This document shows positions 23,722-31,386 of a stretch of DNA of 41,731 nucleotides, piece by piece. The stretch's first letter is position 1. The number at the start of each line of letters is the position of its first letter. The notes under the pieces are model-generated. The model worked only from the letters and a program-made list of their open reading frames with translations, had not been told where the DNA came from and did no database searches. The stretch covers positions 1 to 41,731 of the forward strand of contig CALIOE010000025.1 in assembly GCA_938044775.1 (NCBI GenBank). The letters run 5' to 3'. Source of the stretch: an uncultured Rhizobiaceae group bacterium. GTDB taxonomy: Bacteria > Pseudomonadota > Alphaproteobacteria > Rhizobiales > Rhizobiaceae. The position numbers were made by a program, and so were the translations under genes.

Positions 23722-23892
23722 TCAACTCCGGTCCGGGATGCAGGAGTTGTATACGGTTTCGCATCGAATCCGCTCAGCGAACTTACCTGACTTCAAATTG
23801 ACATTGTTTCCTGAGCGCAGGGCACGCATGTAGCAAGTTGTCCGGCGTTTCTCGCCTACAGGTTTGGGCAGGCCCAGTACCGGATCAGCCAT
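23722..23892 (-). pseudogene. soeA: Remnant of soeA, the molybdopterin catalytic subunit gene
   Basis: A 56-codon frame from an ATG at 23892, with GAGGAG twelve to fourteen bases upstream, to a TGA four bases before soeB. Its first 37 codons align with the start of SoeA-type molybdopterin oxidoreductases: PKPVGEKRRTTCYM then R-A-L-R-S-GNNVNLKSGK, where intact proteins have a CYMCACRCGINVHLKDGK-type 4Fe-4S site. The first Cys is kept; the next three cluster cysteines are now Arg, Leu and Ser. The remaining roughly 900 codons of a normal soeA are absent. Either a decayed remnant after internal deletion, or a short peptide still translated to keep soeB coupled. Confidence 0.7.
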
Positions 23893-23916
23893 ATCAATTT
23901 TTACTCCTCAAATTGA

Positions 23917-24693
23917 CTATGCGATTGCCATTCTCATCAGCCCGATTGCAGCCAGAAATATCAGCAGGCCAAGGCAAAACGGCCTGTAGTAAGGTTGCAG
24001 ACGCGGACGGAACAAGGCTTGACCTGCCAGAACTCCAGCCATGCAAAACGGTATCCAGGCCAGGCCTCGTGTGACGGCCCGCGGTGTAAGCATACCGTAT
24101 AAGTAGAGGTAGATCAGGCTGCTGAGCGAACTGCCGAACAGGAACAGAACAAGAGATGCCCGCATGACCGGCGGGGGCGCATCGCGCGCAAGTACATATA
24201 GCGCAACCACCATGCCGCCGACGGACGCAAGCCCGGAGACGGTACCGGCAAGAATACCCGCTGCGTAGAGCCCGGAATTGGTTGCCAAAAAAGTCGCACG
24301 TACCTTCAGCAATTGCAGAAAAGCGAGCGCCAATATGACAATCAACGCGATTGCCTTGCTCGTCTCTACCGGAAGCGTGTTGGTGAGATACAAACCTATG
24401 GGTCCGCCTATTGCCGAGCCGACGACCAGTCCGATGACTACTTTCCAGTTGGCCTGCTTGACGCCACCACGGACCATCAACAGGCTTGCCGACATTTCGA
24501 GAAACCAGCAGATCACGATCAGCTCGATCGGTGGAATGAAGAGGACGAGGCTGGCCATAACCAGTGCCGACAGGGCAAAGCCGGAAAATCCGCGCACCAT
24601 CCCCGCGACGAAGATCACCATCACGCAGATTGCGAACTCCGTTCCGGTCAGCCCAGCCGTGTCCAGCAGGTAAGCCAAATGTTTCGGCACCAA
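23917..24693 (-). CDS. tauE: TauE/SafE-family sulfite (sulfonate) exporter
   Basis: 258 residues, seven or eight membrane segments, TauE/SafE family, with the repeated GxxRGFSGFALSALVMA-type motif (here MVRGFSGFALSALVMA) in the first half and SGLASVGGMVVALYVLAR in the second. It is predicted to export sulfite released by Xsc. The start is a TTG at 24693 or a GTG at 24690; neither has a clear ribosome site, and a strong hairpin lies just upstream. It lies between xsc and the soe genes on the same strand, so one operon is likely. Confidence 0.88.
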   Translation of the reverse strand: MVPKHLAYLLDTAGLTGTEFAICVMVIFVAGMVRGFSGFALSALVMASLVLFIPPIELIVICWFLEMSASLLMVRGGVKQANWKVVIGLVVGSAIGGPIGLYLTNTLPVETSKAIALIVILALAFLQLLKVRATFLATNSGLYAAGILAGTVSGLASVGGMVVALYVLARDAPPPVMRASLVLFLFGSSLSSLIYLYLYGMLTPRAVTRGLAWIPFCMAGVLAGQALFRPRLQPYYRPFCLGLLIFLAAIGLMRMAIA

Positions 24694-24704
24694 AATATGA
24701 ATTC

Positions 24705-24735
24705 AGCTCGCCGGAAAAGTCCTTTCCGGCGAGCT
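24705..24735 (-). terminator. Strong hairpin between xsc and tauE
   Basis: A perfect 13 bp stem (24705-24717 with 24723-24735, arms AGCTCGCCGGAAA and TTTCCGGCGAGCT) around the loop AGTCC. It lies 33 bases after the xsc stop and only 12 bases before the tauE start. In the direction of transcription no T-run follows; on the other strand T-rich sequence follows. It may be an attenuator, an mRNA 3'-end stabiliser or a processing site that sets xsc above tauE-soe expression. Confidence 0.5.
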
Positions 24736-24767
24736 CATTTTCGTTTTCGTTTGGGGTGTGCCCCGAA

Positions 24768-26549
24768 CTAGACACCGACCTGCGGGCGCATATCGTCAGC
24801 GTTGATGCCTGCCACAGCGACGGGCTTTTTCATCGCATCGCGGCGGAAGGGTTCACCCAGTTCCTGATTCAGCAAAACCTCGATGAATGTGGTCTCACCG
24901 TTTTTCATCTGAGCTTCAATGGCTTTGTCGAGTTCCGCACTCAATTCGTCCATAGTGATGACCTGAACACCCTTGACGCCACATGCCTGTGCGATCTTCG
25001 AATAGTCCACGTCCATGTCGAGTTCTGTGCCAACAAAGTTGTCTTCAAACCACAGTGTGGTGTTGCGCTTTTCCGCGCCCCACTGGTAGTTGCGGAAGAT
25101 CACCATAGTGATGGCTGGCCAGTCGTCGCGGCCAACGGCCGTCATCTCGTTCATGGAAATACCGAATGCGCCATCGCCGGCAAATCCAACCACTGGTGTA
25201 TCTGGCTGGCCCATCTTCGCTCCAACGATCGCCGGGAAGCCATAGCCACAGGGGCCGAACAGGCCGGGTGCGAGGTATTTACGACCAACTTCGAAGGTCG
25301 GATAGGCATTGCCAATGGCACAATTGTTACCGATGTCGGAAGAAATGATGGCTTCCTTGGGAAGAACCTTCTGGATCGCGCGCCATGCCATGCGCGGCGA
25401 CATCTTTTGTGGTTCACGATCCCGCGAACGCTCATTCCAGTTTGTACCCGGATCGTCGTCCTCGTGATCCATCGAAGAAAGCGTCTGCAGCCAGGCCGAC
25501 TTCGTCTGTGAAATCATGCCTTCGCGCTCTTTCAACTCGTCAGAACTGGCAGCAGGAGAAACTTTGGCGAGAAGCTGCTCTGCCACTTTCTTTGCATCAC
25601 CCTGAATTCCGACCGAGACAGGCTTAGTGAGACCAATGCGATCTGCGTTAATGTCGACCTGGATCAGCTTGGCGTCCTTGGGCCAATAGTCGATGCCGTA
25701 TCCTGGAAGGGTCGAAAACGGGTTGAGACGGGTTCCAAGCGCCAGAACAACATCAGCTTTCGAGATGAGTTCCATCGCCGCCTTGGAGCCGTTATAGCCG
25801 AGGGGGCCGACGGACAATTTGTGACTGCCAGGGAACGCATCGTTGTGCTGATAATTGCAGCAAACCGGAGCTGACAATGCTTCAGCCAGTTTGGCTGAAG
25901 CGTCGATGGCGCCGCCGATAACGACACCGGCGCCATTCAAAATGACCGGAAATTTCGCATTTGAAAGCAGATCGGCAGCCCGGCTTATGGCCTCCTGGCC
26001 GCCCGACGGCAGTTCAAACTCAACGATCTGCGGCAATTCGATATCGACCACTTGTGTCCAGTAATCGCGCGGGATGTTGATCTGGGCCGGACCGCAGCCG
26101 CGCCAGGCCTTGGAGATTACCCGGTTCAGAACTTCCGCCATACGTGATGGGTCACGGACCTCTTCCTGATAACAGACCATGTCTTCGAACAGCTTCATCT
26201 GTTCGATTTCCTGAAATCCGCCCTGCCCGATCGTTTTGTTGGCCGCCTGGGGTGTGACCAGCAGCAAAGGTGTGTGGTTCCAGAATGCTGTTTTGACCGG
26301 CGTTACGAAGTTGGTAATTCCCGGGCCGTTCTGGGCGACCATCATCGACATCTTGCCGGTGGAACGTGTAAAGCCGTCGGCCATCATACCGGCGTTGCAT
26401 TCATGGGCGCAGTCATAAAACTTGATGCCCGCCTGCGGAAACAGGTCAGAAATCGGCATCATTGCCGACCCTATGATACCAAAAGCGTGGTCAATTCCGT
26501 GCATCTGAAGCACTTTTACGAAGGCTTCCTCGGTGGTCATCTTTGTCAT
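24768..26549 (-). CDS. xsc: Sulfoacetaldehyde acetyltransferase
   Basis: 593 residues from the ATG at 26549, which has GAGG seven bases upstream; an ATG at 26555 is too close to it. Thiamine-diphosphate enzyme: N-terminal domain FGIIGSAMMPISDLFPQAG with the Glu-containing HECNAGMMADG, and C-terminal ThDP site GDGAFGISMNEMTAVGR with NYQWGAEKRN. The long KTIGQGGFQEIEQM stretch is diagnostic for Xsc. It converts sulfoacetaldehyde and phosphate to acetyl phosphate and sulfite in taurine/sulfonate catabolism. First gene of xsc-tauE-(soeA remnant)-soeB-soeC. No tpa, pta or tau transporter genes lie in the window. Confidence 0.95.
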   Translation of the reverse strand: MTKMTTEEAFVKVLQMHGIDHAFGIIGSAMMPISDLFPQAGIKFYDCAHECNAGMMADGFTRSTGKMSMMVAQNGPGITNFVTPVKTAFWNHTPLLLVTPQAANKTIGQGGFQEIEQMKLFEDMVCYQEEVRDPSRMAEVLNRVISKAWRGCGPAQINIPRDYWTQVVDIELPQIVEFELPSGGQEAISRAADLLSNAKFPVILNGAGVVIGGAIDASAKLAEALSAPVCCNYQHNDAFPGSHKLSVGPLGYNGSKAAMELISKADVVLALGTRLNPFSTLPGYGIDYWPKDAKLIQVDINADRIGLTKPVSVGIQGDAKKVAEQLLAKVSPAASSDELKEREGMISQTKSAWLQTLSSMDHEDDDPGTNWNERSRDREPQKMSPRMAWRAIQKVLPKEAIISSDIGNNCAIGNAYPTFEVGRKYLAPGLFGPCGYGFPAIVGAKMGQPDTPVVGFAGDGAFGISMNEMTAVGRDDWPAITMVIFRNYQWGAEKRNTTLWFEDNFVGTELDMDVDYSKIAQACGVKGVQVITMDELSAELDKAIEAQMKNGETTFIEVLLNQELGEPFRRDAMKKPVAVAGINADDMRPQVGV

Positions 26550-26576
26550 GGTCATTCCTCAAATCTGCCAAAAAAC

Positions 26577-26591
26577 GAGACAGATAGTCTC
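26577..26591 (-). promoter_or_regulatory. Inverted repeat in the xsc leader
   Basis: GAGAC-N5-GTCTC, a perfect 5 bp dyad, 28 bases upstream of the xsc start. It could be an operator or a small leader hairpin. Confidence 0.3.
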
Positions 26592-26636
26592 AATTTTAGT
26601 GCGTACCACAGAATATCGCTATTTGACATGGAGAAA

Positions 26637-26677
26637 TTAGTACCAGTTGAAGCAGGTTGATAGAACCAAGAACCAGT
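26637..26677 (-). promoter_or_regulatory. Direct repeats upstream of xsc, possible TauR-type site
   Basis: On the minus strand ACTGGT-T-CT and ACTGGT-A-CTAA lie 30 bases apart (ACCAGT at 26672-26677 and 26642-26647 on +). The second, CTGGTACTAA, matches seven of ten positions of CTGGACTTAA, the type of direct repeat reported for TauR. Weak evidence. Confidence 0.25.
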
Positions 26678-26765
26678 CGCGGCATTGTGACAATAATCAC
26701 CATCAAAAAACAATTTTCAGGCTATAGGTCAGTCGTCAATCATGAAACCAGGAAGGTGCCCTCCA

Positions 26766-27086
26766 GTGACAGTCTCAAAAACCGGATTTGTCGTCGCCGC
26801 CGCCCTCTCAATTGCCGCCATTTCTCAGGCCGGCCACGCCCGGCCAGGTACTCAGTCATACACGTGTGAAGGTGTGCGCGACTTGATAGCGCAGCGCGGT
26901 GCGATTGTAATGAACACGACAAGCAGTCACGTCTATCGCCGCTTCGTCGCTAATCGCAGCTTTTGCAGCTATGGCGAGCGAACAAAGCGCTATTCAGTAC
27001 CAACCAGAAGCGGGCGCTGCAGCTTGCGCATCTGTGTGGAATTCGACAACGATGATGACTTGTTCCGCAGAGGCGGACGAAACTAA
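26766..27086 (+). CDS. Small secreted cysteine-containing protein of unknown function
   Basis: 106 residues from a GTG at 26766, preferred because AGGAAGG lies nine bases upstream and the product starts with a clean signal peptide (VSKTGFVVAAALSIAAIS, cleavage near GHA). An ATG at 26742 would add eight residues. The mature part is basic and has four cysteines (YTC, FCSYG, GRCS, RICV), suggesting two disulfides in the periplasm. I recognise it only as a small exported type seen in Rhizobiales; no function is known to me. It is divergent from xsc and convergent with the GH25 gene. Confidence 0.7.
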   Translation: MTVSKTGFVVAAALSIAAISQAGHARPGTQSYTCEGVRDLIAQRGAIVMNTTSSHVYRRFVANRSFCSYGERTKRYSVPTRSGRCSLRICVEFDNDDDLFRRGGRN

Positions 27087-27159
27087 GCTGCGATAGAGCT
27101 TTGCAGAAAGGTCTTATGGCAACCTGCGGCATTGCGCTTTGTCCCAAAGGACGACCGCA

Positions 27160-28467
27160 TTAACTGGCGCCCGTGCTGGTCTGGATTTCAACACCCACAT
27201 CCTTGTCGGCTTTCTGCGCCGGACGAATGCTTCTAACCGTGATCATGCTGCCGGGGCGCCAGCTCGGCAGCGGCGCCGATGATGGCAATGGGAATGCCGC
27301 GCCGGGGCGCAGCTTTGGCAAAGAAGCTTTAGCTGTGCGGGTGGTTGCGTCATTGTCGACAAGCGAGATTCGTTCTGCAACCTGGCCAGGCCCAACCATG
27401 GCCGATCCGGCGCCCAAATAGGCAGTGACAAGCGTCGACACCGCCCGCAGATTTCCCGGCACATCAGGCTCTTGCGTGCGATCAGGCGACGGCTGGACCA
27501 GTGGCAGAACACCCGCCACAACGGGCGAACCTTCTGTTTCGACGGGTTTCGCTGGAAGCACAGGCACCTTTGCCGGCAAAAGCTGTTTGGCCGCGGCTAC
27601 CAATGGATTCGGGCTGGGTACAGCGAGCGGTCCGGGTTCGGGTTTCCGAGCGGTGAGTTCCGAAAATGGCCACGCTTTGCGGGCTGCATCGGGGCGCATG
27701 GCAATGACATTTACATCGATCCTGTGGTCAACCCCCTTCATTCGCCGAAGGCAACGCTTACGATTGCAATTCACCTGCGTTGAAAACTGCCACATTGTGT
27801 AGCTGTCCCAGTTTCCCATTGGAAAAGCGCCCTGCACTTCGCTGCGGTAGCGTGCATACCAGAGGTTCATACGGGCTAAAATCGGATACTTTTTTTTGTT
27901 TTGCGCAATGAACTTGGCGGTGGAATGGTTCGTGTACAGCAGGGGATAGCGCCCCAGCCGTCGATAGATAACCCGGGAGAACCGCTCCGCATCCTTGAGG
28001 GACATCCATTTCTTGGGGTCGTTATCCTCGATATCAAGCGCAATGAGATCGTCTTTTTCCGGCCGTGCAAAACTAAGGAAGTGGAGCGCCTGTCTGATTG
28101 GATTGCCGGGCCGCGCCAGATGGTAAGCCCCCCATTTCATTCCCATCTGCTTAGCAAGGCTCTTTCGCGTGTGATAAAGTTCCTTGGCGATCGAATAGCG
28201 GCGCCATGCCAAGCGGCAATACTTATCACTGCCCCGGCAACTGGCGGTTGGAGGCAATCCGTCCGAAGCTTTGTTCACAAAGCCGATAAGCCGCGTGTTT
28301 TCTCGAAGCTTGTTCCAGTTGATGGGCGTGTATTCGTAGGCATCAACAACAATCGACGAGTTGCTGCCATACCAAGGTCCCGAAAACTCCGAGGCCGCCC
28401 GGGCCGCTGAATGCGCGGCAAACCAAAGAAGCGCGAGACAGAGCACTCTTGTTCCAAACCGCAACAT
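27160..28467 (-). CDS. Secreted GH25-family muramidase (lysozyme)
   Basis: 435 residues from the ATG at 28467, with GAGGG about ten bases upstream; upstream extension to 28560 is not needed. Signal peptide at residues 1-24 (VLCLALLWFAAHSAARA). GH25 TIM barrel at about 35-240: first catalytic-site Asp in VVDAYEYTPINW, KASDG, GAYHLARPG, the Asp-x-Glu pair in LIALDIEDND, and YTMWQFST at the end. These enzymes cut the glycan of peptidoglycan. The last 190 residues are a Pro/Ala-rich low-complexity tail without a recognised binding domain. It sits between xsc and tauR without obvious link to them. Confidence 0.88.
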   Translation of the reverse strand: MLRFGTRVLCLALLWFAAHSAARAASEFSGPWYGSNSSIVVDAYEYTPINWNKLRENTRLIGFVNKASDGLPPTASCRGSDKYCRLAWRRYSIAKELYHTRKSLAKQMGMKWGAYHLARPGNPIRQALHFLSFARPEKDDLIALDIEDNDPKKWMSLKDAERFSRVIYRRLGRYPLLYTNHSTAKFIAQNKKKYPILARMNLWYARYRSEVQGAFPMGNWDSYTMWQFSTQVNCNRKRCLRRMKGVDHRIDVNVIAMRPDAARKAWPFSELTARKPEPGPLAVPSPNPLVAAAKQLLPAKVPVLPAKPVETEGSPVVAGVLPLVQPSPDRTQEPDVPGNLRAVSTLVTAYLGAGSAMVGPGQVAERISLVDNDATTRTAKASLPKLRPGAAFPLPSSAPLPSWRPGSMITVRSIRPAQKADKDVGVEIQTSTGAS

Positions 28468-28638
28468 AGTAATCAGCCCTCGACGGCCGGTGATTTTCCC
28501 GGCGCTTTGCACTTCAGGATGCGCAAACATGGTTATCAAAGACTTAACACTCATGGGCACCCGTTAAGCGGCTTAAAACTCGAACGGGCACAACCGCTAT
28601 GTCCCGATAGCTGTCGCATGGTGGTTAAGGTGGCCCGA

Positions 28639-30102
28639 TTATGCAAGCTTCGCGAGTTTCTCGATACCTGGATCGATGAGCTCGGATGATATCGAGGAGA
28701 AACCAAGCCTGAAGGACGACAGGTCATCGTCCTCTTGAAAGTAAACATTGCCGGGTTCGATGAATATGCCACTTTGCAGCGCTCTCTCCGCGAGCAGGTC
28801 GGTGTTGCAGCTGCCGGAATTCAGTGTGACCCAGTACGAAGATCCGCCCATTCCTCTTGTCGCTTTTGCTTCGGGAAAGTGTTGCGCGAGGGATCGGCCC
28901 ATTTGAGTCCAGCGGTTGCGATAGGCGCGTTGAAGACGCCGAACGAACACATCGTAGTGACCAAGCGAAAGAAAAAATGCTGTGCTGCGCTGGTTGTTGG
29001 TTGGAGGGTGGCGCACCATCAGGCGCCGCAGGGCGCGCATTTCTGCAACGAGCTCTTGCGGCGCGACGACGAAACCCAGCCTCAAGCCGGGGAAAAGGGT
29101 CTTCGAAAAACTTCCCACATAAATGACCCTGCCGTCCTGATCGAGCGACTTGAGCGCCGGGAGCGGCTTGCCCATGTAGTTGGTTTCCAGTTCATAGTCG
29201 TCTTCAACGATCAAAAAGTCGTTTTTTTCCGCTGACTCCAATAGCGCGCGCCTCCGTTCTGTCGGCATCGTTACGGTGGTCGGCAACTGATGACTGGGAG
29301 TCGTGTAGACTATATCGGCGGTTGCAAGCCGGTCATCGACCGGCAGTCCGTCGCTATCAACCCGTACGGCACTGATGTTTTGGGTCCGCAAAGCAAAGAT
29401 GTTGCGCGCATCTGCATAGCCGGGATCCTCGACCACCACCCTGGTTCCTTGCTCCACCAGCAGGCTGGCGACCAGGTAAAGGGCCTGCTGTGCGCCCAGT
29501 GTGACCAGTATCTGACTGTCACCGACAAGAATTCCGCGGCGCGGTAAAATGCGCGTGCGAATCTGGTCAACGAGCATCGGGTCGTCGTTGTCCAGCGTGT
29601 CCTGGCTCCAGGCATCGAGCCATTTCTTGCCCATAGCCTTGTAGACGCAATCGCGCCAGTCAGTGATGGGAAACAATGACTGATCCGGCTGCCCGTAGAT
29701 GAATGGATAGGGCAAAGACTGCCAGTCGCGCACCTTGGAAATGTTGCGCTGTCGGCTCGGACGCTTGAACAGCCGGCTCTCCCAGTCGACCGAGCTCGCT
29801 GCGTCTGAGAGCGGATCCGGCATTTCAGCGGCACTGTGGACGCCCATTTCAATGACCGTCTCGTTGACGAAATAGCCGGAGCGCTCCGAGGTGCGCAGAT
29901 ATCCGTCGTCGGTCAGCCCCTGATACACCAGCACCGCCGTATTGCGGGAGATGCCAAGCTGGTGCGACAAATGTCGCGTGGACGGCAGTTTCTCACCCGG
30001 CTTCATGTGTCCGGCCAGAATAGCCGATACCAGCACTTCACGCAGCTGTGCCTGAAGGCTCTTCGGTGAACTGCGATCCAGGGTCATCAAAAAATCGCGC
30101 AT
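28639..30102 (-). CDS. tauR: MocR-type PLP-dependent transcriptional regulator, probable TauR
   Basis: 487 residues. N-terminal GntR winged helix (GEKLPSTRHLSHQLGISRNT) and a C-terminal aminotransferase-like domain with the PLP lysine in VYVGSFSKTLFPGLRLGF-type sequence (here GSFSKTLFPGLRLGF), VEDPGYADAR and VEDDYELETNY. In Rhodobacter TauR activates taurine genes. The nearby xsc operon and the CTGGAC repeats in its own promoter support TauR. GabR and other MocR members are the alternatives. The gene is separated from xsc by two unrelated genes. Confidence 0.8.
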   Translation of the reverse strand: MRDFLMTLDRSSPKSLQAQLREVLVSAILAGHMKPGEKLPSTRHLSHQLGISRNTAVLVYQGLTDDGYLRTSERSGYFVNETVIEMGVHSAAEMPDPLSDAASSVDWESRLFKRPSRQRNISKVRDWQSLPYPFIYGQPDQSLFPITDWRDCVYKAMGKKWLDAWSQDTLDNDDPMLVDQIRTRILPRRGILVGDSQILVTLGAQQALYLVASLLVEQGTRVVVEDPGYADARNIFALRTQNISAVRVDSDGLPVDDRLATADIVYTTPSHQLPTTVTMPTERRRALLESAEKNDFLIVEDDYELETNYMGKPLPALKSLDQDGRVIYVGSFSKTLFPGLRLGFVVAPQELVAEMRALRRLMVRHPPTNNQRSTAFFLSLGHYDVFVRRLQRAYRNRWTQMGRSLAQHFPEAKATRGMGGSSYWVTLNSGSCNTDLLAERALQSGIFIEPGNVYFQEDDDLSSFRLGFSSISSELIDPGIEKLAKLA

Positions 30103-30144
30103 GAAGCGAGGCCAAATGGTTGGTGGTTGTGGGGAAGGCTTTAT

Positions 30145-30177
30145 CTGGACTTATAATACCAAGTCAATCTGGACCCA
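30145..30177 (-). promoter_or_regulatory. TauR-like direct repeats in the tauR/moaA intergenic region
   Basis: CTGGACTTAT (30145-30154) and CTGGACCCA (30169-30177) lie 24 bases apart and match the CTGGAC(C/T)TAA half-site reported for TauR. Between them GACTT-N8-AAGTC forms a dyad, and on the minus strand TTGACT (30167-30162) could be the -35 of tauR. This suggests autoregulation. Confidence 0.45.
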
Positions 30178-30249
30178 CACGCATCAGCGATTATCCGGTC
30201 TCTTGAAGAAAGCGCTTTTGTTTTTGCAATCCCACGTTACATTTCAGGT

Positions 30250-31257
30250 ATGAGCCCATTACCAAACATGATCGATCCGTTTGGCCGTCACGTGGAATAT
30301 CTACGCGTTTCGGTGACGGACCGCTGTGACTTCCGCTGTGTGTACTGCATGGCTGAAGACATGACATTTCTCCCCAAGCGAGATCTCCTGACTCTCGAAG
30401 AACTGGACCGCCTGTGCTCGGCCTTTGTCGACAAGGGTGTTCGCAAGCTGCGCTTAACCGGCGGCGAACCACTCGTCCGCAAAAACATCATGACGCTGTT
30501 CCAGTCGCTGTCTCGACACCTTGTATCCGGCGCTCTGCAGGAACTCACGCTCACGACCAACGGTTCACAGCTGGCGAAATACGCGCAACAGCTGGCCGAT
30601 TGCGGTGTCGAGCGCGTCAATGTCTCTATCGACACTCTTGACCATGACAAGTTTCACAAGATCACCCGCTGGGGCCAGCTCGGCAAAGTAATGGAGGGAC
30701 TCGAAGCTGCCCGAAAGGCTGGTCTCGCTGTCAAAATTAATGCGGTAGCCCTGAAGGGTGTCAACGAGCACGAAATCGACTCGATGATGAACTGGGCTCA
30801 TGGAGAAGGTTTCGACCTGACGCTGATCGAAACCATGCCGCTGGGCGAAATCGAGGAAGACCGAACGGATCAGTATCTGCCGCTCAGCCTCGTTCGCAGA
30901 CGGCTGGAAGAGAAATACACGCTGACCGAAATCCCCTACAAGACCGGGGGGCCGGCCCGTTATCTGGAAGTTGCTGAAACCGGAGGACGGCTGGGACTGA
31001 TCACGCCGCTGACACATAATTTTTGCGAAAGCTGCAACCGCGTAAGGGTAACCTGCACCGGTACTCTTTATATGTGCCTTGGGCAGGATGACGCTGCAGA
31101 TCTGCGCACGCCGTTGCGTGCATCGGAATCCAATGATGAAATATACGCCGCCATCGATGAAGCCATTGGCCGCAAGCCAAAGGGCCATGATTTCGTTATC
31201 GAGCGACAAGGCGAAAAGGCAGCCGTCGGTCGGCACATGAGCGTCACCGGAGGTTAG
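30250..31257 (+). CDS. moaA: GTP 3',8-cyclase MoaA
   Basis: 335 residues. Radical-SAM cluster site CDFRCVYC (C-x3-C-x2-C) near residue 26, the SAM-binding [13 protein letters not shown], the second cluster in [13 protein letters not shown], and the C-terminal GG tail (MSVTGG) needed for activity. It makes the first molybdopterin intermediate from GTP. Start ATG at 30250, with a GG-poor upstream. It stands alone, divergent from tauR. The window also contains the ghost of a molybdenum enzyme (soeA), but housekeeping demand for Moco explains moaA well enough. Confidence 0.96.
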   Translation: MSPLPNMIDPFGRHVEYLRVSVTDRCDFRCVYCMAEDMTFLPKRDLLTLEELDRLCSAFVDKGVRKLRLTGGEPLVRKNIMTLFQSLSRHLVSGALQELTLTTNGSQLAKYAQQLADCGVERVNVSIDTLDHDKFHKITRWGQLGKVMEGLEAARKAGLAVKINAVALKGVNEHEIDSMMNWAHGEGFDLTLIETMPLGEIEEDRTDQYLPLSLVRRRLEEKYTLTEIPYKTGGPARYLEVAETGGRLGLITPLTHNFCESCNRVRVTCTGTLYMCLGQDDAADLRTPLRASESNDEIYAAIDEAIGRKPKGHDFVIERQGEKAAVGRHMSVTGG

Positions 31258-31345
31258 TCCGTCATCATCGGGCTTGAACGCCCTGACGCGATATGAGGTT
31301 CCAGCGATGCTTTGCCCCTGACGCGTCGACCGCTGCTGGAAATCC

Positions 31346-31370
31346 AAAGCAGGCCGTTCGGCCTTTAAAA
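31346..31370. terminator. Probable terminator between convergent moaA and prfB
   Basis: AGGCC (31351-31355) pairs with GGCCT (31360-31364) around GTTC; outer AAAG and TTT extend the stem with one bulge, and TTAAAA follows. It lies between the moaA stop (31257) and the prfB stop (31387) and could serve both strands. Confidence 0.45.
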
Positions 31371-31386
31371 GCCGAGTCGAGCCGCT

